Assembly (NCBI GenBank): GCA_942159475.1 | Contig: OW804096.1 | Coordinates: forward strand, 43,647,744-43,711,743 | Direction: 5' to 3' | DNA from: Sthenelais limicola | Taxonomy: Eukaryota > Annelida > Polychaeta > Phyllodocida > Sigalionidae | DNA length: 64,000 nucleotides | In this document: positions 1 through 13,644 of the stretch, in pieces | How the letters are laid out: each line of letters begins with the position of its first letter | Position numbering within the stretch: the stretch's first letter is position 1 | Position numbers and translations under genes: made by a program | Notes under the pieces: generated by a model | What the model was told of the DNA's origin: nothing | The model's input: the letters and a program-made list of their open reading frames with translations, nothing else | Databases searched by the model: none

Positions 1-670
1 ATGAAAACGTTATATGGCTTGTACCCTGTAATGATTCATTTTCGTATTGGAATAATTGCCTGTTTCTGTGCCCATTACGATTTAATTTACCCTGGACCCA
101 TTTATGCTCACTAAATGGGTCCTCGATAAAACAAAACCAACCCATTCACTCCGAGAGTTGATGATGCCATTTGATATAAAGATAATTACTGTATTTAGAA
201 TAAAAAACTTAATGAAAAATTAAGGACCCTGTAATTTAATTTTTATCTGTCAAACTCCCCAAGTTTGTTATGATACCCCTCGCTAGGATGCTCGCTCTCA
301 TGTCCAATACACAAAACATTTAAAGACAAATTAGCCGTGTTTTCACTTGTTGATCGTTGACTTGTAATAGTATCCTAAATTAAACATCAGTGGGATATTA
401 TTCTCTGAACTGGCTTCGTTTATCTGGACACTTTAAGCTCCCAAGAGGTTTCCTGAATATTTGTGTATTGGTTTGTGACGTTGTAAATGCTGTTTATTGC
501 CGATATGAAGTTAAGTTGGCTCTTCATGGTTAAATCATGTCTACCACCATTATACATTCATGTACTTATTTATTGCACCAAGCCTTTGAGGAGCCGCTGT
601 AGATTGATGCCTGATTTCTTCTAAAATAGCCTAACTACATACACATTGTTCTGGTCTACCTTTCTTGCAG
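1..670 (+). other. Intronic sequence upstream of the first visible ELL exon
   Basis: AT-rich DNA without a convincing exon, ending in a pyrimidine-rich tract and AG at 669-670, the acceptor of the exon at 671. I infer it is the 3' end of an ELL intron. Confidence 0.6.
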
Positions 671-3600
671 CAAAACAAGCCCACACCATCATCCCACCAA
701 AGACCCAGCCATTCTCCCCAATCTGTCCCAGGCCACAATAGCAGCAGCAGTCGACAAAGCCCTCATGGTTTGACCAGTACTCCGGTGCCCAGGCAGAGCC
801 CGCACCCACCACCCATAGGCCGATCTTCCCCTAATCCAGCTGTCTACAACCTTCCATATAGGTAAGATGGTGGTCCTCATTCATTTGACTTGAATTAGCT
901 AACTTACCATTTCCTTTATGTATAATGATACCTTTAAAGAACACTGAGCTCGTAGTTGCAATACAACTGGAATACCACTGTTCCAGTCACAGTGGTGTGT
1001 GTGGTGATGGATGATGATATGATATATCAAACTTACTCTGCTCTAGATATCCTCATGCTCCTAGGACCTCCCTATAAGAAGTCATTTTTATTGCCTTTTC
1101 AGAGATAGAATTGTTCACTTACTAGCGATACGGCCGTACAAAAAGATAGAATTGCTACATCGATTACAGAAGGGTGAGTTCAATACTTCTCTATTTGTGT
1201 TTGAATTATCTCCCAGCTGGAGTCATATAACTCTTTATGTGGTACTGGTTGGGTTTTTTATTGCATTTCCACACTTAGAATGTGACCGGGATAGTGTCCT
1301 ATGATGAGAAACTTGAGACTATTGATTCAGATAGTTTGTCCCATGCCCTCTAAGACTTTGGATTCGTTCTGCGTTTGTCAAATAAATTCCAGTGCAAGTA
1401 GATGGGGTTGAGTGGGGGATGGAATTGATGTGATTCCTGCTGTATCCTATCCCAAACCCAACCCCCACCCACTACCGAAGTTGTAAGATAAGGGACTTCT
1501 CACTTTGTTCCCGATCCCTCGCTCAGACCGGTTCAGACCACTGTTAGCTATGTGTTGTTGTCCCAATCTATGCTCTAGTTTTTATCTGGCACCCAGTTAA
1601 ACACTTCGTCACCTATGCAGAAAAATCCTCTCGAGAGTAAGAGGTAAAAAAATAATGGTTCCCCTCTCTAGACAACGCACTATCATTTGATCGCTTCGAA
1701 AACATGCGCTCATTTCTAGACAACAATTAATCACTTAGACATTTTCTATTTAAAAAAACAACTATCTATTACTCGATTGGGAGATCATGATTGATGATTT
1801 TTGTTAACATATTTATAGAACGCATTTAATCTGACTCTGTAATCTCACTAAATTAAATGGACTTCATGCCATTCTCTTCAGTAAGAGAAGACTATGATGC
1901 CATCATTATGATAATGATTCAATTTTAAAAGGTACTTCATCTCATCGATGAAACAATCTTAGGATATTCAATAAGTGTATCTGCATTTCGATTCACATCT
2001 ATTCAACAATGATCCCATTGGAAATTCTGATGTGTTGTGTTTATAACGGAATTAAACGCGGATGGGATTCCGTGATTGGTCGTCGGCAGAAAGTAGCCCA
2101 AACACTTGTTTCAAGCAATACGTCATATCTTATCAGACTTGATTATGTTCTCTAGATTTGACCATTCTTCCAGATAGCTTATCTCTCCTGTAGCTCTCTT
2201 CAGATTTCAGTGATTACAATTGTTATTCACCGCCAATGCCCCGGTTTAATCATTCCTCCAGTTAAGATACCTTACCCTGAAACTATTGTCTCACTCGAGT
2301 GCTTGACCCATTGAAACGTTTCGATCAATGATAGCAATTGATTGAATAACTTGTCCTCTGATCACCAGAACAATTACAATAACCTCATTTCATTTTCTTA
2401 AACTACCAAAGATCTTTAAAATACAAATTAGCTCTTTCATACACACCTTTGTAATACAATCATCCCTGCATCCTCAGAATATTATTCATTTCTCGGTAAA
2501 TGAGTATTGCTGATGGGCCCCATTCGGTGCAGCAATATTGCCTGGTATGAAAAGTCATTTATTTATCAATGTATCTTTTCCTGACAGATGGCATCAAGGA
2601 CCGTGATAAGAATGCCTTGTCGGTCATTTTGCAGTCAGTGGCCATGTTCTCCGGTAAAGATAACAGCTACACGTTAGCCAAGCACTTGTATAGTGAAGTT
2701 AAGCCTGATTTCCCTGGCTACACAGAAACGGACCGACAACTGCTTAAAAGGTATTGCGCCTCTTCTCTTGTGATGAAACATATATATTATAACATGGTAT
2801 TGAAAAGCTAGATTAGTAGATTTGGAGAAGATATGTTTTGGGGGTTTTTTAAATAAAAAATGTTTGAAATCCATTAGTAGATTTGGAGAAGATATGTTTT
2901 TGTTTTTTTTAAATAAAAGATGTTTGTAATCCATCGAGCTAATGTATTTTCTATTTGCGATTTATTTTTCTGGTATATTGTTGTTGTAAAATAGCATGAG
3001 TGATAGAGGACTTGATGCCTATGTATACCATAGTCACACAAGTCACATTGTGAAGGAAAGTCTGGTCAAGAATTATGTAACGATTTAATCAAACGTTTTC
3101 CAGGCAATATGTTTAAGGGTTTACTCGTGTATTATTTGAAGGAGAATGCCACCAGCAACGGGGGACGTAGCAGGTCAGTCTGCTGGCAGCTCACCAGCCA
3201 TCTCTCCCGCCCACAGCCACAGTAGCACTGGCTCCAGTCCTGGTGGTGGATCGCAGGTAAATATACACACACTTAATAATAATAATATGCCTACCCACCC
3301 ACACACATAAAAGCTGCAGCTCCAGCTAAGGGCCCAGTCCACTGATCCGATTGTTTAGACGGGGGTAGCCGGGGAGAAACGAGGTCGTTAGACCAGTGGA
3401 GAAGTCCAGATTGTCAGTTCGTTTTTTTACATGTCAGTCGATTATCCCCCGTTAGATAATCGGCTCAGTTGACACGGTTTAATTTTAAAAATCGACTAAA
3501 AACATTTACGCTACTTAAATTATTTTAGCTATGGCACTGGGAATTGATACATAATGATGTTTATCTCTTTGTTTGCCTGATCATAATGCGATATGGCCTA

Positions 3601-5650
3601 CTACCAGCATCTAATCCATTATTCATGATTTGTATAATATGACTTTTATCCCTCATTCGATACGCCTTCTGTAACCATGGGTGAATTAGGTATATCTTTT
3701 TTCTTTCAATCTCCCTGGCCTTGATGGTTTCAATGGGGCCTGCTGTGGTGGTACATGATGGGAGATGTATCCCTTCTTAGTTATTTTTTGTTTACCAATG
3801 ATATGCTAAGATGTAACAATTCTCATATTTGTCATCACCAGCTGATTGCATTGTGATATATATGTAACGTTTCGTCATAAAAGCACCTTTTTTTCATGTC
3901 CGAGCAGAAAAGGCCCACGAGCACGACGGAAGAGGTTACATTACAGCCGCTTATGAAAAAACCTAGGATTTCTCATGAGCGGCAACGCGAAATGCGACAA
4001 GAGACGACTCGCCAAATGAAAAATAGTGGCGATCACCGCATTCACAAATCGCCCTCGCCTCCCGCCTCCATGAAAATGATTTCCCCGAGTAATAGCCCTG
4101 TAGAGGTTAGCACAACGACGCCGGACACAGCTTTGATACCGAAAGGTATGAGTTAAATATGAATCATGCGTTCATGAATAAATGTAGGATCAATACTGGC
4201 ATCTATATATTACTGTTCTATATATAACTATTTACCAATTGCTTTACACAACATGCAGACACATACTTTATGTCACAATGTGGTGTCTTACCTATTATAA
4301 ACTAGGTGAAATGTGATCCAAGAATTTGACTAACAAATCTACTTTAAAATTTTGACTGCCCAAGCTATATTGATGTTACAAAAAGTAACTAATTAGGAAC
4401 CAGAAAATGAGTGGAAAGTCGGAGGAAATCACACAGTATCTGTTTATCTATGCTTGAACAACTTTCGCCTTGCAATCATATAATACTATTCAGTCACCTG
4501 TATGGACGTGGAAAAGCAAATACCTTTACTCATCTGTTTCCTTTCTGTTGCAGATTATCTGAAAACTCAAAATAATAACACTGAGAAACCTCGGCGGAAT
4601 GGCACGGCCAAGGTCCCAGCATCTTCCACTTCAGAGATGCCTGATTATCTTATGTAAGTTTGCTTTGCCAAATGAGGGAGGTATACTCATACTCCCAGGC
4701 ACATCTTGAAACATTTAATTCCTTTCATCATGTACACACACACCTTAAAGTATCACCCTAACTAACGCAAGAAATGCATACGATTTAAGCACATACCAAA
4801 CCGTTGACTAAAAAGGGCAATCACGTTCTCGTTATTTAAATGAACAAAAGAAAGTGAGTAAAAAGTTGGAATCGATACGCTGGATATTGGTTTTAGCCAA
4901 TGACTTATTACTTTTAGTTTTGTACATCCTTGGAGGATTAGTATTCGGTTATTTTTTGTGTGTGTTCTGTTATTTTAAATGGGAAAGGAAATTAAATAAA
5001 GCTCACCAATGACTAGACCATAACACATCTATAGAAAGAATTCATAGTGATCTTTCCTCTTGAAATAAATCTGTATATTCCTGCTTTTCCCTCCCATGCA
5101 GCGATTACCAAGTGATCCAATTACCTGACCAGCGGCAGAAGTACAAACTAGACTTCAACGCTGAGTATGAAGAGTACCTTACCAAGCATAGCTATATAGA
5201 CAAAGTTACCAAACGGTTCAAGCAGCTGGAAATGTCTCTTCGGAAACAAGCGGAAGGCTCCGAGGACTATGAGGTAAACAAACATCTCCCAACATATGTT
5301 GTCGTCTTTATTTGTTTATCAAATAAAAGTGTCAAGTATTTTATCATTAGGAGGATTTCTTGTAAATCCCTTGAAAGATAGATGAACATATTAATATTGT
5401 AAAACTTGTTGTAAATTGAATCTTTTTTTTTCATAGTTTAAGTTCACCTGAATTTCTTCTCATCAATCTTAATTTCGCTTTATTATACTTTCAGAATGTC
5501 AAAAACCAAATACTCAATGAGTATTTATTGGTTCGCAAGGATCCAAACTATATAGAACATAGAAAACGCTGTGACTACTTGCATAAAAAACTAGGACATA
5601 TTAAAAAACTTATACTGGAATATGACCAGGCCCAGCTGATGAACTCATAG
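671..5650 (+). CDS. ELL: RNA polymerase II elongation factor ELL/ELL2-like, 3' eight exons (partial)
   Basis: ELL binds RNA polymerase II in the nucleus, suppresses transient pausing, and is a subunit of the super and little elongation complexes. I read eight exons: 671-861, 1103-1173, 2588-2750, 3142-3256, 3908-4145, 4554-4653, 5102-5273 and 5495-5650. They join in frame to 401 codons plus a TAG stop, and all borders are GT/AG. A Ser/Pro-rich stretch comes first, then a segment reading RDRIVHLLAIRPYKKIELL and DGIKDRDKNALS...FPGYTETDRQLLKR, typical of the conserved ELL N-terminal region. A basic Ser/Pro linker (KRPTSTTEE, KKPRISH) follows. The last two exons encode the occludin/ELL homology domain (QRQKYKLDFNAEYEEY ... 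HRKRCDYLHKKLGHIKKLILEY). Vertebrate ELL is about 620 residues, so the N-terminal third lies upstream of the window. The least certain border is the acceptor at 3141/3142, chosen because earlier AGs run into stops. Family identity is very likely; ELL versus ELL2 is not resolvable, since invertebrates usually have one. Confidence 0.93.
1174..2587 (+). other. ELL intron
   Basis: Begins GTGAGT and ends with CTGACAG. Neither strand shows coding or mobile sequence that I recognise. Confidence 0.75.
2812..2934. repeat. Tandem duplication, 61-bp period, two copies, in an ELL intron
   Basis: The stretch starting ATTAGTAGATTTGGAGAAG occurs at 2812 and again at 2873. The two copies differ by a handful of substitutions and small changes in the T and A runs. 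It lies 60 bp inside the intron that follows the exon ending at 2750, and looks like a simple local duplication. Confidence 0.85.
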
Positions 5651-8600
5651 CAATAAATGTCGCCACCATGTGGTCATTTTTTGAGCTAACAGGATCTCGA
5701 CCCACCCACACGACCAACAAAACCAACAATATACAATGCCTAGTAACACATTCTGACCAGTTGAATCTGAATGGTTTAGGGCGTGGATCACCTACCCAAC
5801 TCTACATGGATCTACTACTGCCTCTGTGAGCGGCCGCTTCTCTTATCAGTATTAAAACTCACGACCGAGGGATGGCCAAGGACATCGGGCCCCCTGCTTG
5901 GCCAAAGCATCCTTCTCTTGCTCCATATAATTGCCATAATCGTATGATGATAATTATTCTAATAATTCTTAATTCATAGTTGAGTACCTTTTAATTACAA
6001 AGTCATTGTTGTATTATAACATGCTCATGATATCCAGGTTCAAGTGCACTGATTCTCATGGGGTTTTTTTTCTGGTTTTACAAAAAGCAAGATAGTATCG
6101 CTTAGAAGCATTCCTATTCGGGGGAAGTTCTTAGTCATTAATCACACATTATTGTTCAAAGCACTTGTTATTATATAAGCTGTCAATAAGCCCCGTGTTC
6201 ACCCACTTGGGTCCTGTAAATCCTCTATAAAAATGCATTTGTGCCCTCTGTTACATTGAGAAAGTATACAACTGTTTTAGCCCAGTAGGGATTGCTGACT
6301 GGAGCCATGGAAAAGTGTTCGGATACCAGTGTTTTTCTCTGTACAATATTTGAGTATGTATACTTGGGAATTGAAAGGGAATGAAGTCAGAATGGTGGCC
6401 AGGAGAGAGGGATGTCACAGTGGTAGGTCTTAGTAGAGCGTTTACCTTTAATTTCTTCTCCCACCATATTCTGTGATTCCAAAAGAAAACAAAACGTGAT
6501 GTTTGCGCAATGGAATGATTCGTATGATCCTGCTTATTTTTTTCCTCCTTTTGTGTGGGCAATGATTGCTGATGAAAAATTGAAAAGTCTTGAAAATATT
6601 GGAAAAATGTGCAAAGGACGAAAAAAAAACGAAAAAAATTCTTTTGCTTTTATTGGTTTTGGTAAAACTTTTGATTGTCTAATATATATATATTATCATT
6701 ACTATTAAGTATAATGAATCTTATCTTATGTTTAGATCACTGGCCTTCGAACTCATATATTGGCTCCAAGCATCAGTCACAAAATGATCCATGTTGGTCT
6801 TAAGACGTATATATTGAGAGTCAGAATTGTATGTATTTTTGAAGGGGGTTTCTGGCCATGAAAGTTCTATGGTATGGACGTCATCCAAAATCTGACGCGA
6901 TTGGTTTAGTCTTACCCTACCTTGATCTATTATGTATTTAAAAGAGTTGACCAGTTAAGTGATGTATATACCCACACGCTTGTCAATATCTTGAATGAAG
7001 GAGAGAAAACATTTTTTTTTGCGGCACGAGCGATGTTGTGTAGATTACAGAAGTGTTCTTGGATGGAATATTATAATTATTATACGCGCTAATAGAGCTT
7101 CCCGACAATTTTATCTCGATGTGTATGTTGAACGGTGAACAAGATAGAAGTGAATGTAGGTGGTTAGAGTCAAGACGGGGTTAGGTTGGTTGATGTATAA
7201 TAATATATGCCCTACTGACATTGAAAGCGCATAGTACCACGTGGGCGAATATATTATGGTCTAAGTAAGTTTTGTTTTGCATACACCCTTCTGTGATATT
7301 GCTGGACTCGTATAGCGTTAATTCCAGTGGATAACTTTATTTAAATCCTCCCTATTACTACTCCGTTTAATGATCCATTTTTCACCTAGTGCTTCGAAGG
7401 CCATGTAAGAGTGGTTTGCATTCCAAATGCTGAACCGTAGCTTGAGCATCGCCTCAAGATAATTAGTTCCACTTCTACGTCTCTCTTATTTTTGCCCTCA
7501 GTACGATAACTTGAAAACGATTTTAATGATAAACGTGGTACTTACCCAGGAAACTTTTATCCTGCATCATCCTTTTACCCGAGTTAATATTCTCCAACAA
7601 CTTGGATTTATTTATCGGATGTATCCTATGGTGCTGTCTCTGAGGTTTTGATAAGTTTGAGATAAAGTTTTAATGACCTTGTTTAGCTCAGCCTTTCTAA
7701 GCTCAAACATCGGGAGTCGATGCCTTGATGAGTCACTACCCGACGTTATTTCTCGTCAAAACAACGGAAGAAAGATCCAGAAAGTGTAAACATGTATGTA
7801 TTCAGGCATTAAAATAAGAGTAGTGTAAACATTCGGGCTAGTTGAGAAGATATTAACAAAAAATGCTTTAAACGTTGATTCGTACAAATAATATTTATGT
7901 TGAAATTAGATTTATTAAGTGACGATGACAGTGGTGGTTTAATTCCATTTCTTTGTTTAAAAGAAACTTCTTAAATAAAATGTAATTGTTGACTCGGTTT
8001 AGACTATCGAAAGGATATATACATATAATATGCATGTGAACTAGCTTCGCACAACGTGTCTTCACTGCTTGAATGATATTGAGGGTATCAATCACATAGG
8101 ATATTTTGTATTAAGTGAACGCTGCTCTTCAGAAAAGGCAACTGATCTACTGTTGGTCGTCACCTCAGTCCAGTCTTAGTCACAATTATAGAAAACGTAC
8201 TTGATAAGGAAAGCATGAAAACTCGAGCCTCAATAACGCTTGTTTTTTCCCTTCAATTCCTGAAAGTATTGTCGTATCAACCAATTGACCAGTGTGCAGT
8301 TAGCACATGTATGTACTGATAATTTATTCGCCCATGAAGGCCTATTTTGAATGTGTGACTGTGAGTGTTCGTGAATTTGAATACATGTGGATTTTGCGAG
8401 TGTCAGTGGTCTTGGCCCACCAATTATTATCAACGTGCTGAAACAAAAAAAGATCTTATTTTCCATGTTCAAGGTCTGGGGGATGTCAAGCAATTATTTA
8501 TACATGTGCTTGGGAAACTAGTAAATTGTTTTAATGACATGCCTCAATCCCAAAATGTTTTTCATAAATCTAGCGTGTAATTGGAATCTGAATGAGCCCC

Positions 8601-11600
8601 GAAGCATGGACCTGGTTCCATTGCTTAGTCACTGCTTGGATTATTAATTTTTTTACCAACATTTTGTGTGGTTTTATGTATTAAAACATTCCAAACTTGC
8701 ACACTAGTAATACACAATCATGTTGCTGAAGAAACCATTTCATCGGTTGCATTTTCCATTGTATTTGGTTGAAGGTAATGATTCGTAATTTTAGGAAAGC
8801 CATGAATGAGTTTCTTGTCATGGTTAATACACTGATGAACTGTTTTGCCAGTATTGCAATCGCTGCTTGAATAACCGAAGATTAATTGCTCATAAGTCAG
8901 GGCCTAAATAATATATTTTGTTAGGTAATTGGTTTTGGTAACATTCCAGGAAGGATCCATTATGAAATGAATGAGTGAGACCTATGAATGGATTAAATGA
9001 TATGTAACAAGTTACCTAAAAGAAAAACCTTGATTGACCGAACTGGAATATAAAGGACGCGTCCATCTGCGTCTCACCTATGTTTGAGCATTGGTTTGGG
9101 CCTCCATGTGGGACAGATACTGAGAGTGTGTATGGATGAGGGGGAAAATGCTGTATATACGTGTGTATGTGTCTTTGAGTGGAGACGTGCACTGGTCAGA
9201 GAGCCATTCTGTAAGACCTCGTATTTTGCTGCGGGTCTTCATTTGTTGGTATACTGTTGGTATACACAGGATTGGGCGTGAGTATTATTATATCATGTTA
9301 TGAGAATATCGTACTTGCACTTTCATCTTCACGAAATACGATACGATCGTTGAAAGACTGTATATGAGTTTGGTCTTGAGTTACTAGGGCTGTAAGAGCT
9401 TAGGAGGAAAAAAGACTATCATCAATGACACCCTTTGGGGAGGGTGTTAAATTGACAAAAGTGCCATCCCCAATTCCCTTCCCTCTCTTTACAACATGAA
9501 CCTTCCAAGGAAGAGATATTCTCTGATGGATTATTTTACATTACGTACCATATGTATGCATAATAATGATACCCAATATATGACTGGACAGTCTATATTT
9601 TAAAAAGAGGAAAACCGCCAGAGATCCATCCTAAAATTTGTTGAATCTTTCTGAACAAATTAATGTGCGCCAAACCTGAGTTTGAATTATGAGGGTAGAA
9701 CCATATGAAAAGGCAGAGCTGGATTGTGTAAGTAATTTTATTTTAAAAACAAATCCATGGTTGAAGCCAGCGTTCAATTGTAATGCACCACAATGTATGA
9801 AAGTGAATTGTACTCTAGATTTGTCAGGTTATGTACACTAAACTAAGTCTCTCTCTCTCGAGACTTGACAATTACTACACTTTCACATTGTGAGGAAAGA
9901 TATAACAGTGAAGATTGTGATAGTTTCTTCTGAGAACCCAAAACCTAACTCTTTACGATTTCACTTCCTTACCAAGCGAATATATTTACGTTTGTTAGCA
10001 TTTAAAAAAGGCTGTATCACCAATATTACTGAGAAAAGGTAGAGTATTTAAACAAACAGCAACGCTTACATGCTAATGTGATCCTAAGATATGTAATGAT
10101 GACTTGACCCTTGGCGGTTTATGTTGATTGACAAACGCTCAAGGATTTGATACGGAAATTGACCTTGGCCATATCCCTGGATGAAAAAAGACGCCCTCTG
10201 GTATAACCCCCCAGGATTAATTGGGGTTAAGTTAGGAATTACTTTCTGGGAGCAATATAAGGGATTTGTGTATATTTTATGTACCGGGGTTTGTCCTCCG
10301 TGAACTGACATGGGGAAAAGCCCTGATGATAATTATGGTATCCAGACATTTAGATGGATGTGTTCGCCTCAGTGATTCACTGCTTGTAATCAATTATTAA
10401 AACCTTATTCCAAAGTGGCACTTGTGCTTCAGCCTGGCTGATAATTTTACACAGGGATAAGATTCGGAGGCTTAGGTAAAATAAGGATTACTTAAATTTT
10501 TTAATTGTATTTTTCTGACACCTCAGAATACCTTCAACAGCATTTATTGGTTCCTCTAGATAGATTCGTCTGTTTGTTAGTCGCAAAAAAATGCCAAAAC
10601 TATTACACCGTTGCTTCTACAGACTTTAAAAAAAGGCGATGGAATTATCTATGCACCTTCGAAGTAGAGTGTTCATGTTGATGCCTGACAACAAAACTGA
10701 CATTTTTTTTATGTATTATGATGTGAGGGGATACATTTTCCCTCTGAAACAGACCTGCGTTTATGGTATTAACACTTGGAATCTGTATCTAGACTAGTAT
10801 CTTGTGTCACCGTTTTCCTTGGGTTCATTAAATTATCAATGTGATGGGTTAAGTGTGGTGGAAGCTGGTTGCTATGTAAGTATAAGAGGGGCAGCAACAG
10901 CAGCTAATCGGGGTACACTAGATTCGTTCTATGAGTGGGCCCCCTTTTGTGTCATGTTTCACTGAAAACTCCCAACTCCAATCCCACGTTGCGGTTGGAG
11001 TTTCTGCATTGGTGTGAAAGTTGAAAGAGCTAAATAATGATGCGCAACAAGACTTGACTACATGGAATAATGCCTTTGGTACAGATTGAGAGATGTACGA
11101 ACCCCAGAACTTCGGGTGCCATTATTGTGTTTTCTTTCTGTTCGGCGGAGAACAGTTTTGTTTGTTGCAATTTGATTTTCACAATGATTTATTTATTATG
11201 TCCGTGAACAGCTCTTAAATTATACTACTTTATTTATTGATATGAAAAGGTTGAGTAAGAAGTTGATAGCTGATTACATTTTATACAATGTGAAACTTAC
11301 ATTTTGCTTTCAAACTTTTCATATTTTTACGGCACTTACTTTGGATGTTCTCGGTGGTTACATTCTCTATCCAGGTGGAGGTAGTTTATTCCAAGTAGAT
11401 TTCTACCAACTTAATACTTGACGGACGAGTGAAGAGGGATGGTGCTAATCCATTTCCAGGGCTTCGTTGTCAACATCCCTTATATGTCCATAGTGCTCTG
11501 GCTCTGGCCTGGACCAGCGCATAATTGTAGTTATAGTTATTTTAAGTTGTAATTTATAAGACAAATTCAATGGCCTTGAGGCGGGTAATGCTTCTACAGT

Positions 11601-12360
11601 GGTAAACTCGACATGTTTTGGTTACCTCCAAACAACGCTTAAGCATGTGAACCGCCGATACATGATATCATATGGCGTCTTAACCCAATTCCTATACTTG
11701 TTCTGCTACCGCCTTAGTCGCGAAGTCATGACTTTCGCCCATGTGGTGTTCCAGTGTTGATAAAGTTAAGTTCGACCTGATCATTTTAGCACTTATTGTA
11801 TAAGGTATGTCTTAGGGGGAAATGAAATCTTTTGATGTATGCCTGTGTCAAATTTAGATGAAGGGAGATTTTTTTCCTGGAGCCAAATCTTAAATGAATA
11901 TAAAAAAAGCAATATCGAGTAGGCTGCTGAGTTCTAGGAAGCCATTGAGCACATGGATGGCCATTATTATTATTATTATCATTATTATTATTAACAGACT
12001 GTGTTCTCCGCATCATTTGAAGCCCGTTCGTTGAGATGTACAAATGTGAGGTGTTTATTGCTCCAGGCTGTAATTTCTAACTGTAAAATATATGAACCAA
12101 AGTCTCTCCTCCCTTTTCCAGGTGACTCAGGCACATAGTGTCTATTCATAACGGCACACAAAGGCTGGAGTACTAAGTTGGCGATTTAAAAAAATGAAAA
12201 AAAAGCAACTGAAAAAAGCACAAAAATAATAAAGCATTGAAAACGTATCATATTGGTGTTCTGGTTGTTTCTTAATCCCTCCTGTAGACTTAATATTCAT
12301 CATGAATTAATGCACCGACAGTGCTATTAACAGGCAGACCTATTGACGTGATTTGTTCCA
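5651..12360 (+). other. ELL 3' UTR and intergenic DNA
   Basis: Directly downstream of the ELL stop. Only short chance ORFs are present, with no convincing protein. There is an AATAAA at 12,228-12,233, but whether the ELL transcript extends that far cannot be told from sequence; another AATAAA sits almost at the stop codon (5,652). An (ATT)n-like microsatellite lies near 11,964-11,994. The rest is unassigned. Confidence 0.5.
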
Positions 12361-12364
12361 GAAA

Positions 12365-12675
12365 AATGATATTTTTCAAAGTGCTTTATTCACACGAGCT
12401 CTAGGAATGTTCTCATTTTTTGGCACTAGCACTAGTCGTCATATACCGAATTTCAAGAATACTATATCCTTGCGTTCCTGATCGGAGCCTATGGAGTATA
12501 TTTTATTTTGGCTACTTTACTAGTAATTTTCCACTCAGAAATATTGCTAACTTCTTTATTACAAATACAAACAAAATATAGAAACGTCTTTTTAGATTTC
12601 CTAAATGTTAACATCATTGGAATCCACTTAATCTCATCTTTTCAAATATGATGATATCACAAAATGCTTTTTTTT
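12365..12675 (-). mobile_element. Decayed MITE (family A), copy 1, ends lost
   Basis: Matches the interior of the elements at 39,066-39,444, 54,587-55,013 and 57,690-58,064, in inverted orientation relative to the last two. The most conserved stretch reads CATCTTTTCAAATATGATGATATC near 12,638-12,661, next to ATTGGAATCC. The terminal motif (GAGTCACAAGTCGC in other copies) is not recognisable here, so this is an old, truncated copy. Confidence 0.65.
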
Positions 12676-13127
12676 TTACTCTGGGACGTCAGATAAACAT
12701 GCACGCACGCACGTACGTAATACTATTTTTTTTACCAAATAACGAAAGCGTGTCAATATATGTAGGCCCCCAAATAGTCATTTGGCCAGCTTGGTGGACG
12801 AAGCTTCCCCCTGGTGTTATAAAAGGCCAATGTGCGATGCTGCTAAAACAACTGTCACTCTACCTACAGGAGCTGAAGTGTAAACATTCTTTTTTTCTCG
12901 CAAAATGGCACATTTATTATTGTCTAAATAGATGCTATAAACAAGTATGCTGGTGGCAGTTCCTGGATCATTTGAGAAAACTTGAGGATGTATAATAATT
13001 ATATTTTGATGATGGTTCGTCTATACATATATGAAGTCGCCATACCACTGATATTAAGAAAAATATATGATAATAATTATGTCCTCTCAGAGAGTGCTCG
13101 TTTCTATCCTTCCTATCCCGCCAGTTC

Positions 13128-13556
13128 TAGTACGGAAGATAAGGGAAAAATTGTTCATTTTGTGATAGAGCTAAGAGAGTTGGTACACAGGTACTTTAAC
13201 TAATTACAGTTCATTTTCAAACGAGACCCCAACTGGATATGGCGTGTGGCAGCTGTGGCAGCCATTTTCCAAAATGGCACCATCTGAATATTCAATGTAT
13301 CATATCTTGTCTAATAGGAAAGACAGAAACCTCATTTTGGTGTCTATTCCCATGTATTCAATGGCAAGGAACCCAAATATGACAATATTTTTTTATTTCC
13401 TCATGTCGGCCATCTTGTTTTTTAAAATCCTTAGGTTTTGTCCGATGTTCAAGTGTGATACCACTATACTGGGGTTTTCATGGGTGTAGAATCCATTTTC
13501 ATGACTAATAATCCATTTTGGGAAATATTTTAGAAGAATTGACATTTCCATAGCAT
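13128..13556 (+). repeat. Left outer terminal inverted repeat
   Basis: Pairs with 24,057-24,500 in inverted orientation. Shared landmarks include TTGTTCATTTTGTGATAGAG, GCCATTTTCCAAAATGGC (itself palindromic) and TACACCCATGAAAACCCC-type sequence. Similarity fades on the outer side near a shared AGTACGGA and on the inner side near CATTTCCAT. Confidence 0.9.
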
Positions 13557-13644
13557 AAAATCTGAAGCAGAAATAATCTGAAGTTCAATTCAAATGTGGA
13601 TGGTTTATTTAAAAGCCAACTTATATTGGATTTAATCTTATAGT